From Ephemerocybe angulata (Eukaryota > Basidiomycota > Agaricomycetes > Agaricales > Psathyrellaceae), in the NCBI GenBank assembly GCA_013368325.1, contig JAACJK010000007.1, forward strand, positions 434,001 to 498,000: a DNA stretch of 64,000 nucleotides. Direction: 5' to 3'. The position numbers were made by a program, and so were the translations under genes. Of the stretch, positions 55,179 through 64,000 are shown in pieces (within the stretch, counting starts at the first letter, position 1; each line of letters opens with the position of its first letter). The notes below the pieces were generated by a model. It was given only the letters and a program-made list of their open reading frames with translations. It was not told the origin of the DNA and searched no databases.

Positions 55179-58100
55179 ATGTCCGGTACGATGACTACTA
55201 AGGCTGAACGCGTCGAGCCTTCGGCGGGGAGTAGCATTCTCGACCGCCTACCCAACACTGGAATCACCCTGAAGGTTTATACGCATCCTGGATGCGAATC
55301 AGTTGGTGAGTTCCCCCCTGTCCCGTGTGCATGAGGTTGATAACTGACCTACGAAAGACGACTATGCGGTCACCGACGTCCTCGCCTACTTCGCCACAAA
55401 GCTCCCTGTTCGTGCGGAGGAGGTGTTAGACGACACCGGCCTTCGACGATATATCCCCGATGGAACGTTCTGGGTCATCACGAGTCCCAACCAGCGGTAC
55501 ATTGTGTGGCCTCCCCTTGGCCATCGAGTGGTTCGCGCATTGGCAGACGGACATTACGGCTACGACGATCGATCGCGTTACCCTCAGTTCTACACCTCCA
55601 AGGCCGAATACATGATGTGCATCCCCCGGTACTGCGCTGAACTCGAACCTCTCTGGACCCGCCTCCTGCCGTCCAATACCTTACACATCCCGGGCGTCAC
55701 TTGCGACAGTATCCGCATCCTCAATTCAATGGTCCTTGGCCGCCTTAGGCCCTTCAAGGAATGGTACACGAAGGGGGTCCTCGAGCTGCTGAAGACGCGC
55801 CAAGCGAGCCTAGCCGCGCTCCTCGTTACACACATGTCCCAGTGCTTCGACCGCCTTCAGATGGGAATGACCTTCCGTTCGATCCTCCAGACGTATGCGG
55901 ATTTCCAAAGGACATGTCTCGAGATTCGCAGCTACCTCAACTACGTCAAGATCTTCCTGCCTCGCGCTGAGACTCTACCCCTCAAAAAGTATCCGGTCGA
56001 CCACTCAGTAATGGGGGCCTTCACTCATGACCTCTCGGACGCTCAGAAGATTGTGCAGATGGGTATTCCGGTGTGGCTGGTCCGCCCGTCCTGCGATATA
56101 CTTCCCGATACAACTGTTCACGCTGATGCGCCTTCAGCGCATCTACCCACTAAAAATCGTGATTTACCTTAATAAATACGTGATTCCCACTGCATATCAT
56201 CTATCAAAAGACCTGCACCAACGTAAAGGGGAACGAGAGTCAGAGCCGAGCCCAGAGCTGCTGACTTAGCCTCTCTGACCTACGCGCGGGACTACGAGAA
56301 GTGACGAGTAGCCTCAAGCGGGTAAGACCTACCTTTGCGAGACACTTGCTACTTTAAGGAGACACGAGCGGGACAACTATGGGATCGACTTGGCAAGTAA
56401 CGAACATAGGCAGAGTAGTGCGTATCAATGGGAAGCCCCCTACCCATCCCTTCGTATCTCGCGAGAACACTCTCGCCACAACCAGAGTCGAGAGATCACC
56501 GTGACATCAGTAGTCGAGAGGGATTGCACCCGAGCCCCTGATAAGCGCCGGAGTATAGCTCCCGCGCGACTTGATCTTCACGAGAGGTGGCACGTCGAGA
56601 GGTCGATCACACCTCGAGATGTTCGCAATCAAAACCACGTCTCGGGAAAGTTCTGGGATCGCCATCGGCTGAGGGGAGAACTCAGTACAGGCACCCGCGT
56701 GTAACACAGGAGAGGCGGAACCGGCACATCTTAGGCGCCCACACGGTCTCCCAGCCCGGGTATCGGAATGATCACCCCCGGCTCCACTTCCTCAGGGGAG
56801 AACCACAATCAGAGATAAAGATAGATCGTACCACACGAGACGGGTGGCGCGGCGTGTACGGAGAAGTCGGTTGGTGGCAACGGCACAGTCTTGGGTATTT
56901 ACCCGGGCGCTAATTGGCCTTGAGTTCAACCTCGAGAGGTCTTCCCTCCTATCTCTATGTTTCACTTGGACTGTTTTGGAATGTATCGCGATCGCATGTG
57001 TTTTTCATCTGTTTGTCTTTGAGCTTGTTTGTAAATATTCGGCATGTACTTAAGTCTCGCGAGTAGTTTAGAGAAAATCAGTTACCCCCCAGTTTTCATC
57101 TTTCAAGTCTCTAAGTCAAAGTCCAAGTCTAGCCGTCGCGCTATCTGTCTGTCTGTCTGTCTGTCTGGTCGTCGTGCCAATTGTCTTTAAGTTTTCTGTT
57201 CCTTTCGCGAAGCTCTCGAGCCTAGTGAAAGCCCTCTCGTGGTAGCGACCTCGTCCTCCCGAGACCCCACCTTCTCCCCGAGAACCTATATCACCCCGAA
57301 GCGCGGTCGAGTCTAGAACTCCCCTTCAAACTTGCTAGTTGCGAGTACCTTAGAGTCGACCTAGTCCTCTAGTCCAATACATTACTTTGCCCGCTCTACC
57401 TCGAGCGAGTTGCCCCTCAGCTACCCTAGTGTGGTTGTGTGTGTGTTGTGTGTTGTGTTTGTTGTTTTGGTTAGAGGCGTGTTTGGCTCTTAGCCCCGTA
57501 GCCACACATCAACGCCGACGCCAACGTCAAGATGATGCTCAAGAACGCTGCGCGCCACGACCCAACCATAGTGACGGAGGACTATTCAGAACCATCGCAG
57601 ACACCCCCATACCCGGAAACCCCCTTCCCCTTTCCAGTTCTCTATCACGGAGCTCCTGGGACGGACATGCAGTTGGCGCTCCAGAGGATTGGATGTCGGG
57701 TGTCTGGACGAGAGCAGGCGTCGGCGATTGGCGTTTCCCAACAAGAAGAAGGCAACGGTTCTGGTCGCCACTACCGCATCGCCCAGCTCATGCCATGTGA
57801 GTCCTGCCGAGCCCTAACGGTTGTATATTATCTAACTCTAATATCTAGATGTCGTCTATCAACTTCCTTCGGGACCGGGAACGAGTGGGTCGTCCAATCT
57901 CCTCCCATCCCAGGGAGCGACGGTCGTCTTTGACCTGGCTTGGATACCGGCGTGGAGCGAAGCGGTTGGCGCCCTCCCAGCACAAATTGAGGCGAAGAAG
58001 GAACTCCGGCGCGGTTCTCTGTTTCCGCCCCCTCATATCCTGATCAACTCGAGCAACATCAAGCTTTACCTGGCAGCGTGGCTAGCAGTTCGGCCTGCTT

Positions 58101-58945
58101 ACATCACCGAGATCTTGGAGAGGCTGGAAAGTTCACCGGTGGCGCTGAATACTCAACAATGGCGACACTACCTCGATAAGCTCCGGTGTCATTTATCTGC
58201 GAACGACCCAACTAGCTCTGGAGAGCCGTCTGCTAAGCGTCCCCATGTCGAACAGAAGGGAAAGCAGGGGAAGAAGAAGAAGGAGAAGGGGAAGAATGTA
58301 AAGCCGGGATCTCGGGTGGATAAGGGGCGACAGGAGCATGAGTTCTTTGCCTCCCTCCCTCTTAGGACTGAAAGGGTGAATCACATCGCCTGGCTCGATA
58401 AGGAGATCAGGTTGAACACTCTGGAGGACGTCGAACGCGAGGTGACACAGGAAGTCCGGAACAAGGTCGTGTGGGAGCTTCACGAGCTCAACTTCAGGCT
58501 TGAGCTGCTCTTGCTTGATCAAGCGCTAAGCCCGGAGGAGTGGAAGCATCTGGCTGGGTCCGAGGTGCGGATGCAGCGGGAGCAGGTGCTACGGCGTGTC
58601 TTTCCTGTCGTCGAGGGACAACATAGCGGGTTCTTCGTCACGGCGATTCCTAATGTCGATGGGGGCCTGGCATCTCAGGACTGGCAGGAGCGTGCAGCAC
58701 ATGTTCTGGCGCTGCGTACAGTGGTGCTGAGCTGGCCCAACTGTCCCTCATCAATCGTCAACGCCTGCCTCGAGATGGAGGAGAGGACAATGAGGGATGT
58801 TGAACGGCTTGTGGTTAGGCATTACTGCCGTACCTTCCAATCTGTCTTTGGACGGCCCCCTACCGCACCTGTCCGACTTCCTTCTGTATCGCTGAGCCGG
58901 ATTTCGCCCGCGCCTTTCTATGGGGGAGTGGGCGCAGGTGTTTGA
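55179..58945 (+). CDS. Mobile-region gene C: large protein of unknown function, interrupted by 1.4-kb insertion
   Basis: The ATG at 55179 lies 2 nt after a likely splice acceptor. Exon 1 ends LKVYTHPGCESV; exon 2 (from 55358) reads DDYAVTDVLAYFATKLPV ... YIPDGTFWVITSPNQRYIVW PPLGHRVV ... YPVDHSVMGAFTHDLSDAQK ... MGIPVWLVRPSCDILPDTT. After a 1.4-kb interruption the protein resumes: NAARHDPTIVTEDY, PPYPETPFPFPVLYHGAPGT, and then (after an intron) AWIPAWSEAVGALPAQIEAK KELRR. Next come a Lys-rich tract (KGKQGKKKKEKGKNVK) and HIAWLDKEIRLNTLEDVERE V..., ending PAPFYGGVGAGV. This two-part architecture recurs in Agaricomycete repeat regions; no function is known to me. The frame across the interruption cannot be restored by simple excision, so the gene may be dead. 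Confidence 0.6.
56115..57508. mobile_element. Candidate solo LTR (TG...CA) within gene C
   Basis: A 1,394-bp non-coding block splits gene C. It begins TGTTCAC and ends CACACA (TGT...ACA termini). It is flanked by ACAAC on the left and TCAAC on the right, a 5-bp target duplication with one mismatch. It includes a (GTCT)n microsatellite (about 57145-57167) and a TG-rich tract near 57437. No internal retrotransposon genes are present. A very long intron is the alternative. Confidence 0.4.
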
Positions 58946-59254
58946 CGCGTTGGTACGTCCATCTCTCCCTATGATCGAATGTTTGTTTATTCATTTATAA
59001 CTTCTAGGAATAATTGAACGATTTCGCTGGACCTTCGGACTCTCATTTATAGGTGCGTACATAGTTCTCAAGATCTCACATCTCTCACCGTTTCTAACGT
59101 CTTTACCCTTTGTAGAATGCATCTTTACAAGTACTTCAGTCTGTAGCAAACGAATTTCTATTTTGGGCGTTGCTTAGTCAGATGGCGAACGATTTTACTG
59201 AGAAAGATAAGATGGTAGGCCCCAAGCCGTTCGTTTCTATTAATCCTTTTTCCT

Positions 59255-61024
59255 ATGTTCAGGCTCCCTTCAAGCATAAGACGCAAGAAGGCCAGGCCAG
59301 AGACAGGATCACGACCCCGATGGTCAGCGGCGACGAGCTCCCCAATCCGAAAACCCTACGGTTCATCGCGCATCTCGATCTTCCCTCCTGTCGACGTTCG
59401 GACTCCATCCGGCCCCTTTGTTCAACTCGACGGTTCATCGCCTTCAAGACCTGTCAACGCGCACTCCCCGACACGTATCGTATCTCTCCACCCCCCTAGT
59501 CCTCCCCAGAGTCAACGAGATCCACGACGCGCGCAATGGCAACGATGGACAAGGGACATCATACCCTCCCTCGTGCCAGTGTTCTTGGAAGTGCTTCGCT
59601 CATCGGATGACCTCCGAAACGTGTCTCGGGACCCTTCAACATGCGGCTGTATGCCGACAGTCCGAAAATTGACCATAGTTCTGGTGTCTTGGGAAGGTGA
59701 GCGGCATTGAATGTCCTGGTGCGACGCGACTGACCGGATCCTAGGCCTATCGTCCACCACTGTTTGTTCGTGCAAACCGGTCGCTCTACTTCTACGGATG
59801 GGCTACCTAGCATCGGCTCCTCTACGGCCGACGTATGCCTTCGACATCCAGATGCTGGACTTCGTGCGACTTCTACACCTTCGTTCTCCCCCCAATAAGA
59901 GCGCGTGGACTTCTACCTTGGAGGCTTTCTTGTTAGCCAGAGGCTATACTATCAATGGGGCGGATGTCATTCGGAGGAAGTTCACGGCGGCGTTGAAATG
60001 GTATACATTGCTCCATGTCGAGAGCGACGTCTACGTTCGTAAGGCGATCGTGCGCTTGTCTTCAAGTGGCGGTACGGTGTCTGAGGAGGGGAGGGATGGA
60101 GTCGATTCAGGGGATTGGGAGGACGTGGAGGACGTGGAAGAGGGTCTGGGAGAGGACGGGATGGCCTACCTCGCTCGTTGTTGCCCGTGTTGCTTTGGTG
60201 GGGATGTTATCGACGAGGACGAGAGTGATGAGGACGAGGAGGGTCGTTCCGACACCGGGATCGGCGATTCAGAGTGAGCATTTTCCTTTACAGTGATCTG
60301 TGGGTAGGTCTAATGCAAGGCCTTCAGCCCAGACGTGGTTGTCTGCCTCGATGCTTGCTTCACTCAGAAGAGACGCACCCCTGTCCGCGGTGTCGGTACC
60401 GATCCGCCACTGCGACAACCACGAAGCGTTGTCCTGACTGAGGAGGAGGTGCTAAAGGCAGAGGAGGAGGTTGAACGGCGTCGTCCTAGTCGACAACCCC
60501 CGCCGATCGGGAACCCGACTACCACTGCTGACAAGATCGAAAGGGGGATGAAAGTGCCGGCATCTGTCCTGGATGCGTGTAACGATTCTTTCAAGGCGGC
60601 GGACGAGAAACACACGAAGGCGAGCACGAAGTACTTTGCAGATACTGGCTTGATGGCCCTTCTGTGTAGACACGACCGTGTTCTCTGGATAGCCAACATG
60701 AAGACTGCCGGGGAGCGTCAATATTTCGCTATCGCTCTAATCACGAAGCTGTTCGAGCATCTTCCGAAGTCAACAACGGTCGGTATCATGTACGATATCG
60801 GCTGTCAATTGGAACGAAGCTGCAACAAATGGGGGCTCATGCCGACGCTGTTACCGAGAATAGCGTGGGCTGTCTCTATCTTCCATGCCTATGGGCATCA
60901 ATGGCCCTGTCAGCTAGTTTATCACCCTCGGAAGCGCAAGGGCTTCGGGCTGTCGGACGGTGAGGGCTGTGAACGATTTTGGAGCGCAATCGAGTTCATG
61001 ATCCCGACTCAATGGGTTTCTGGG
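59255..61024 (+). pseudogene. KDZ (Kyakuja-Dileera-Zisupton) transposase, 3'-truncated
   Basis: The ATG at 59255 gives a basic start (MFRLPSSIRRKKARPE), then RDPRRAQWQRWTRDIIPSLV P and a Cys cluster (CGCMPTVRK ... VCSCKPVALLLRMGYLASAP). After an intron come FDIQMLDFVRLLHLRSPPNK, FRRKFTAALKWYTLL-like sequence and YLARCCPCCFGG. A further exon carries the catalytic-type blocks VVCLDACFTQKRR, CNDSFKAADEKHTKASTKYF, GLMALLCRHDRVLW, GIMYDIGCQLERS, FHAYGHQWPCQLVYHPRKRK GF and LSDGEGCERFWSAIE. These are family hallmarks: the acidic pair, and the CRHD and HPRKRxGFGLSDGEGCER segments. Similarity ends at WVSG|GTACGT (61024-61030). The several hundred residues that normally follow were not found downstream, so the copy is truncated. 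Confidence 0.8.
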
Positions 61025-61030
61025 GTACGT

Positions 61031-61440
61031 TGATACGACCGTGGACTATTTTCGCGGTTTTACGGTCGTATGTGTAAGGTCGTAGCACCGACTCGAGCAC
61101 TAAGCACTACACCGCTTACATTGGCCTCCAAGATCAGAACCTGGGTTGAGACAAAAGGGAGCACTTCAGACGCCGCTTGAGTAGGGGACACTGGTGATCA
61201 CTAGTAAGACGGATTAGTACTGAAACCGCCTCAGGGTGACTGAGCAGTTTGACAAGTCGTGTACGAAAGGTCTTAGAGTCCTGGTGCGAGCGAAACACTT
61301 AGGGCGCCAGCAACAACAACCCCTCCTCGTCATCCAAGGGTACCACACCTGGCGAGTCGGTTAGCGAGTCAGGCCGTCTGAGTTACGAGTCCGTTTAGGA
61401 GTCGTTCTGTTGCCATCGTTTTTTCAGTCGCTGGTGATCC
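61031..61440 (+). other. Non-coding junction with 10-bp inverted repeat
   Basis: It starts as a possible intron (GTACGT) of the KDZ gene but leads to no further transposase exon. It contains a perfect inverted repeat ATACGACCGT / ACGGTCGTAT (about 61032-61070), then about 350 bp of unrecognised sequence. Confidence 0.5.
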
Positions 61441-61960
61441 CATCTTTTGATGGTGATCGCCCCGCGGACCTCTCCCAACCACCTTTCATTCAGCCCCTTC
61501 ACTCTGCTCTGCTATCATTCCGACGCTTGTCCTCCCCATCGTGGGATTTATGATGGCCGCACGGACCTTCTCTCCACCACCTTTCATTCAGCCCCTTCAC
61601 TCTGCTCTGCCCCGCTATCGTTCCGACGCTTGTCCTCCCCATCATGGGATTATGATGGCCGCACGGACCTTCTCACCACCGCCCTTAATTCAGCCTCTTC
61701 ACTCTGTTTTGTTGCCCATCGATCAGCCTGTTGTTCCCCTCCCTATCGTTCCGACGCTTGTCCTCCCCATCATGGGATTATGATGGCCGCACGGACCTTC
61801 TCACCACCGCCCTTAATTCAGCCTCTTCACTCTGTTTTGTTGCCCATCGATCAGCCTGTTGTTCCCCTCCCTATCCTTCCGACGCTTGTCCTCCCATCCT
61901 TTCACTGATGATGGCCGCACGGACCTTCCTATTACGACCCTTAATTCAGCCTTTTCATTG
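61440..61960 (+). repeat. Minisatellite, five units of about 103 to 128 bp
   Basis: The block GATGGCCGCACGGACCTTCT recurs at 61552, 61654, 61782 and 61909, and a diverged copy lies at 61448. Spacing changes from about 103 bp to about 127 bp when a 25-bp block containing CCCATCGATCAGCCTGTTG is gained in the last two units. Confidence 0.85.
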
Positions 61961-63259
61961 CTAGTTCACTCTGCTGCTAGCCGTTGATCACCCTCAAATG
62001 GGTATGACTATCGTTTCGACCCTTGTCCTGTCGCTATCCCCCCTTTACGCACACCACGCCTTTCCACATCGCCGATGTTCTTAGCGTCGTCTTCCTTTTG
62101 AGAGTTTATTGTTTGCGCAGGGTCGTCTGTTCCGCTCCACTGTTTATTTCGGGATCTCCCGCCCGCCCCTTTAACTCGCTTTCTACCCTTCTACCTTCCG
62201 TATGTCCTCCTCCGCTCGTTTGCTTTTCCTTTCTCCCTTTCACAGGCTGAAATCCGCTGCGTATCCTCTATTTCCCCCTACTTACTCTTATCTTTTCTTT
62301 GGGAGGGGAAAGCACTGTCGTTTACCCGTTTTTGTCCTATGATGTTTTCACGCTCCTTCTTTTTGTCATATCTAGTTCGCATGCCCTTATATTGCCCTCT
62401 CATGTCACCTCTTCTGCTCTTTGCCGGTTGGTGATACCCATCGCTGGTTTGCCACTGCCTCGTACGCTTCCTTCCTCCATCGCTCGTGTCGTTTCACTGC
62501 TGGTTTTACTTTGCCTTCCCTTCTTCTCTCCGTTCTTAACAAGCCTTGCGTGCCGGGATTCCTTGAACCGTCGCGGATGCTGTCTATCTCACCTATTCTG
62601 GCCTGCTTTCTCGGCTTTGCGCCCAGGTCCCCAACTGTGCGTCCGTCTCCCAACTTGTTATGGTTGCGTCGTCCTCGGAGCACCGGGCTTTACCTCGGGA
62701 TCGAGCTGTTGGTGTCGGGTCGCCTCCTCGCTCCGTGCCTTGTGACTCCGGAACCCTTCCATCTCCCCTTTGCTTGAGGTACGTGTTTCTTTGTTCGCGT
62801 TTTACACGTTGTAATTTCCTTGGTTGTTTTTATCATTCCCTGTTGCGCTCCTTACGCGTCGTCGCTTGTTCTCGTTACAGCTGCAAGGAGGGTCCTACCG
62901 GGGTGTCGATTGCTTCACCTACTGGAGTGTCGATTGCTTCACGGCGTTCCAGAAGTTCCTGTAGAATTTTGGGACTAATTTACGCGCTCGAAGACGTCCG
63001 CAAGTGACGTGCCGCCGGCGTCTTCCCTATAATGTCGTTGACTTCTATTCGGTCTTCCTTGATGAGGTCCTCGGCAGTCCAGTTCATTTCTCTCAGTTCC
63101 TCCATCCCGTCTGTGCCGTGACTTTGCGTTGTTGATGCCGGAGTCGGGGGGGTGAAGGTTCCCTATATAAACGTCCTCTTTCCTCTTTCGTCCTCAGTCT
63201 TTCTTTTCTTTTACCACCTCTGAGGTCCGCAACCTTCTAGCTCCAAAACAGTATACGAG
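61961..63259. other. Pyrimidine-rich non-coding stretch with promoter
   Basis: About 1.3 kb, strongly C/T-rich on the plus strand. Open frames are compositional and show no motif. A TATATAA box at about 63164-63170 followed by a CT-rich start region lies 90 bp before the next ATG. Confidence 0.5.
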
Positions 63260-64000
63260 ATGAGTGTTTCTAATAGCGATGGTGCTCATTCCGTGCTCTT
63301 TTATCCTCGTCGGCCTTGTTTGATGTCGTGTGCTTCCGTTTTAGACGACGTGTTCCACCCTGCAAACGAGCCTCCTCAACATTTATTGTCAAACGAGTTG
63401 CCTTCTGCTCGCTCAGTTTCCGCCCCTTCGCCGCCGCCCTCTCCAATCGGACGCTCTCCTCCGCGACGTGAGTCTCTGCGTGTCGTCGTCACGAGTATTT
63501 CGTTGACTGCGTTACCTCTCCCTGTTTAGCCGCTTCCGGCGAGAGGTCCGTTGAATACACCGTGAACTCCTTGATGCCTTTGGGTATCGACCGGCTTTAC
63601 CAGCTTTGTGACGACTGGCATATTGCCCGTGCGGACATTGGGACTGTCCTCCACCATCGTGTCCTGGACATACTCGAGTCCTTTGGTCTCCCTCCCTCCC
63701 GGTTCCTGCAAATGCTTGACCTGTGTGAGAGCGTTGTCTCCGGTTCCTCCGTGTTGGCAGCCCTCTTCCCCGGCACCTTTGCGCCCGGCGACATCGACAT
63801 TTATGTCTCGGATGAATTCAAGAAATCAGTCATGAGTTTTCTTTACAAGCATGGCTACTCGCAGGCTAAGATGGTGTCTCCTTGGGTCCAGCGCAGCGAC
63901 GAACTGTGTCGCCGATCCCGTGGAGAAATGCGGGTTCTACGTCTGCAACGAGAAAAGTCGTGGTCAGTCTTTTTTAAATCTCCATGGGTTGTCGTCGTTC
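63260..64000 (+). CDS. Unknown mushroom-specific protein, 5' part, cut by window edge
   Basis: The ATG at 63260 follows a TATA box. Exon 1 is Ser/Pro-rich (SAPSPPPSPIGRSPPR). After a GTGAGT...GTTTAG intron comes ASGERSVEYTVNSLMPLGID RLY... and CESVVSGSSVLAALFPGTFA PGDIDIYVSDEFKKSVMSFL. The GSxVLxxLFP...PxDIDxYV pattern resembles the nucleotidyltransferase-like fold (G-S, then D-x-D) seen in many uncharacterised Agaricomycete proteins. Catalysis is not proven. The gene continues past the right edge. Confidence 0.55.

Noticed and set aside
62299..62745. 148-codon open frame in the pyrimidine-rich stretch
   Set aside because: The composition alone explains the open frame; no domain, and other frames are equally open.

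Overview
The window is nuclear DNA of a filamentous basidiomycete, most likely an Agaricomycete (mushroom-forming fungus). Genes sit on both strands and are split by many short (about 45-75 bp) GT-AG introns. Lineage-typical families are present: a BTB gene with a decayed copy, an F-box gene, sphingolipid C9-methyltransferase, CE16 esterase, a cytochrome-b5-fused delta-9 desaturase, a Crypton tyrosine recombinase and a KDZ (Kyakuja-Dileera-Zisupton) transposase. Most coding regions had to be pieced together from exons in different frames, so exon ends are best estimates.

Region 1 (1-42 kb) is mostly single-copy metabolic and housekeeping genes. In order they are: an FAD monooxygenase cut by the left edge (-), an MFS monocarboxylate-type permease (-), an acyl-CoA dehydrogenase/oxidase (+), UBR7 (-), a stand-alone hydantoinase B/oxoprolinase-like gene with a one-base frame break (+), a very divergent RuvB-like protein with eroded ATPase motifs (-), a secreted intradiol dioxygenase-like protein (+), a copper amine oxidase with an apparent 2-nt microexon (-), an F-box protein (+), sphingolipid C9-methyltransferase (-), a BTB pseudogene and BTB gene (-), a small Cys-rich gene (-), a VHS-GAT adaptor (-), a CE16 esterase (-), an ICMT-like methyltransferase (+), a GMC oxidoreductase remnant (-), a repeat block (37.7-39.2 kb) and the delta-9 desaturase (-).

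Region 2 (42-50 kb) is accessory. A SAP-domain gene (+) faces a Crypton recombinase (-) that carries one nonsense codon, and both are flanked by GGAC(C/T)GTCC motifs. A 303-bp foldback MITE follows, then a head-to-head pair of broken aminoglycoside-phosphotransferase-like genes.

Region 3 (50-64 kb) is a mobile-element-rich block. It holds three multi-exon genes of unknown function typical of mushroom repeat regions, a 3'-truncated KDZ transposase, two hAT-type MITEs with perfect 8-bp target duplications, a candidate solo LTR, a 100-130-bp minisatellite, and the start of another gene that leaves the window at the right edge.

The most unusual signal is in region 3. Nine hairpins, in three clusters of exactly three, share an invariant inner core (GAC-TCTCATG-GTC) while their outer stems differ in sequence but stay complementary. 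All nine are in the sense orientation of the transcript around them, and each cluster lies 50-90 nt downstream of a splice donor. This looks like a conserved structured RNA (or cruciform DNA) element shared by the three genes, and I do not recognise it as a described family.
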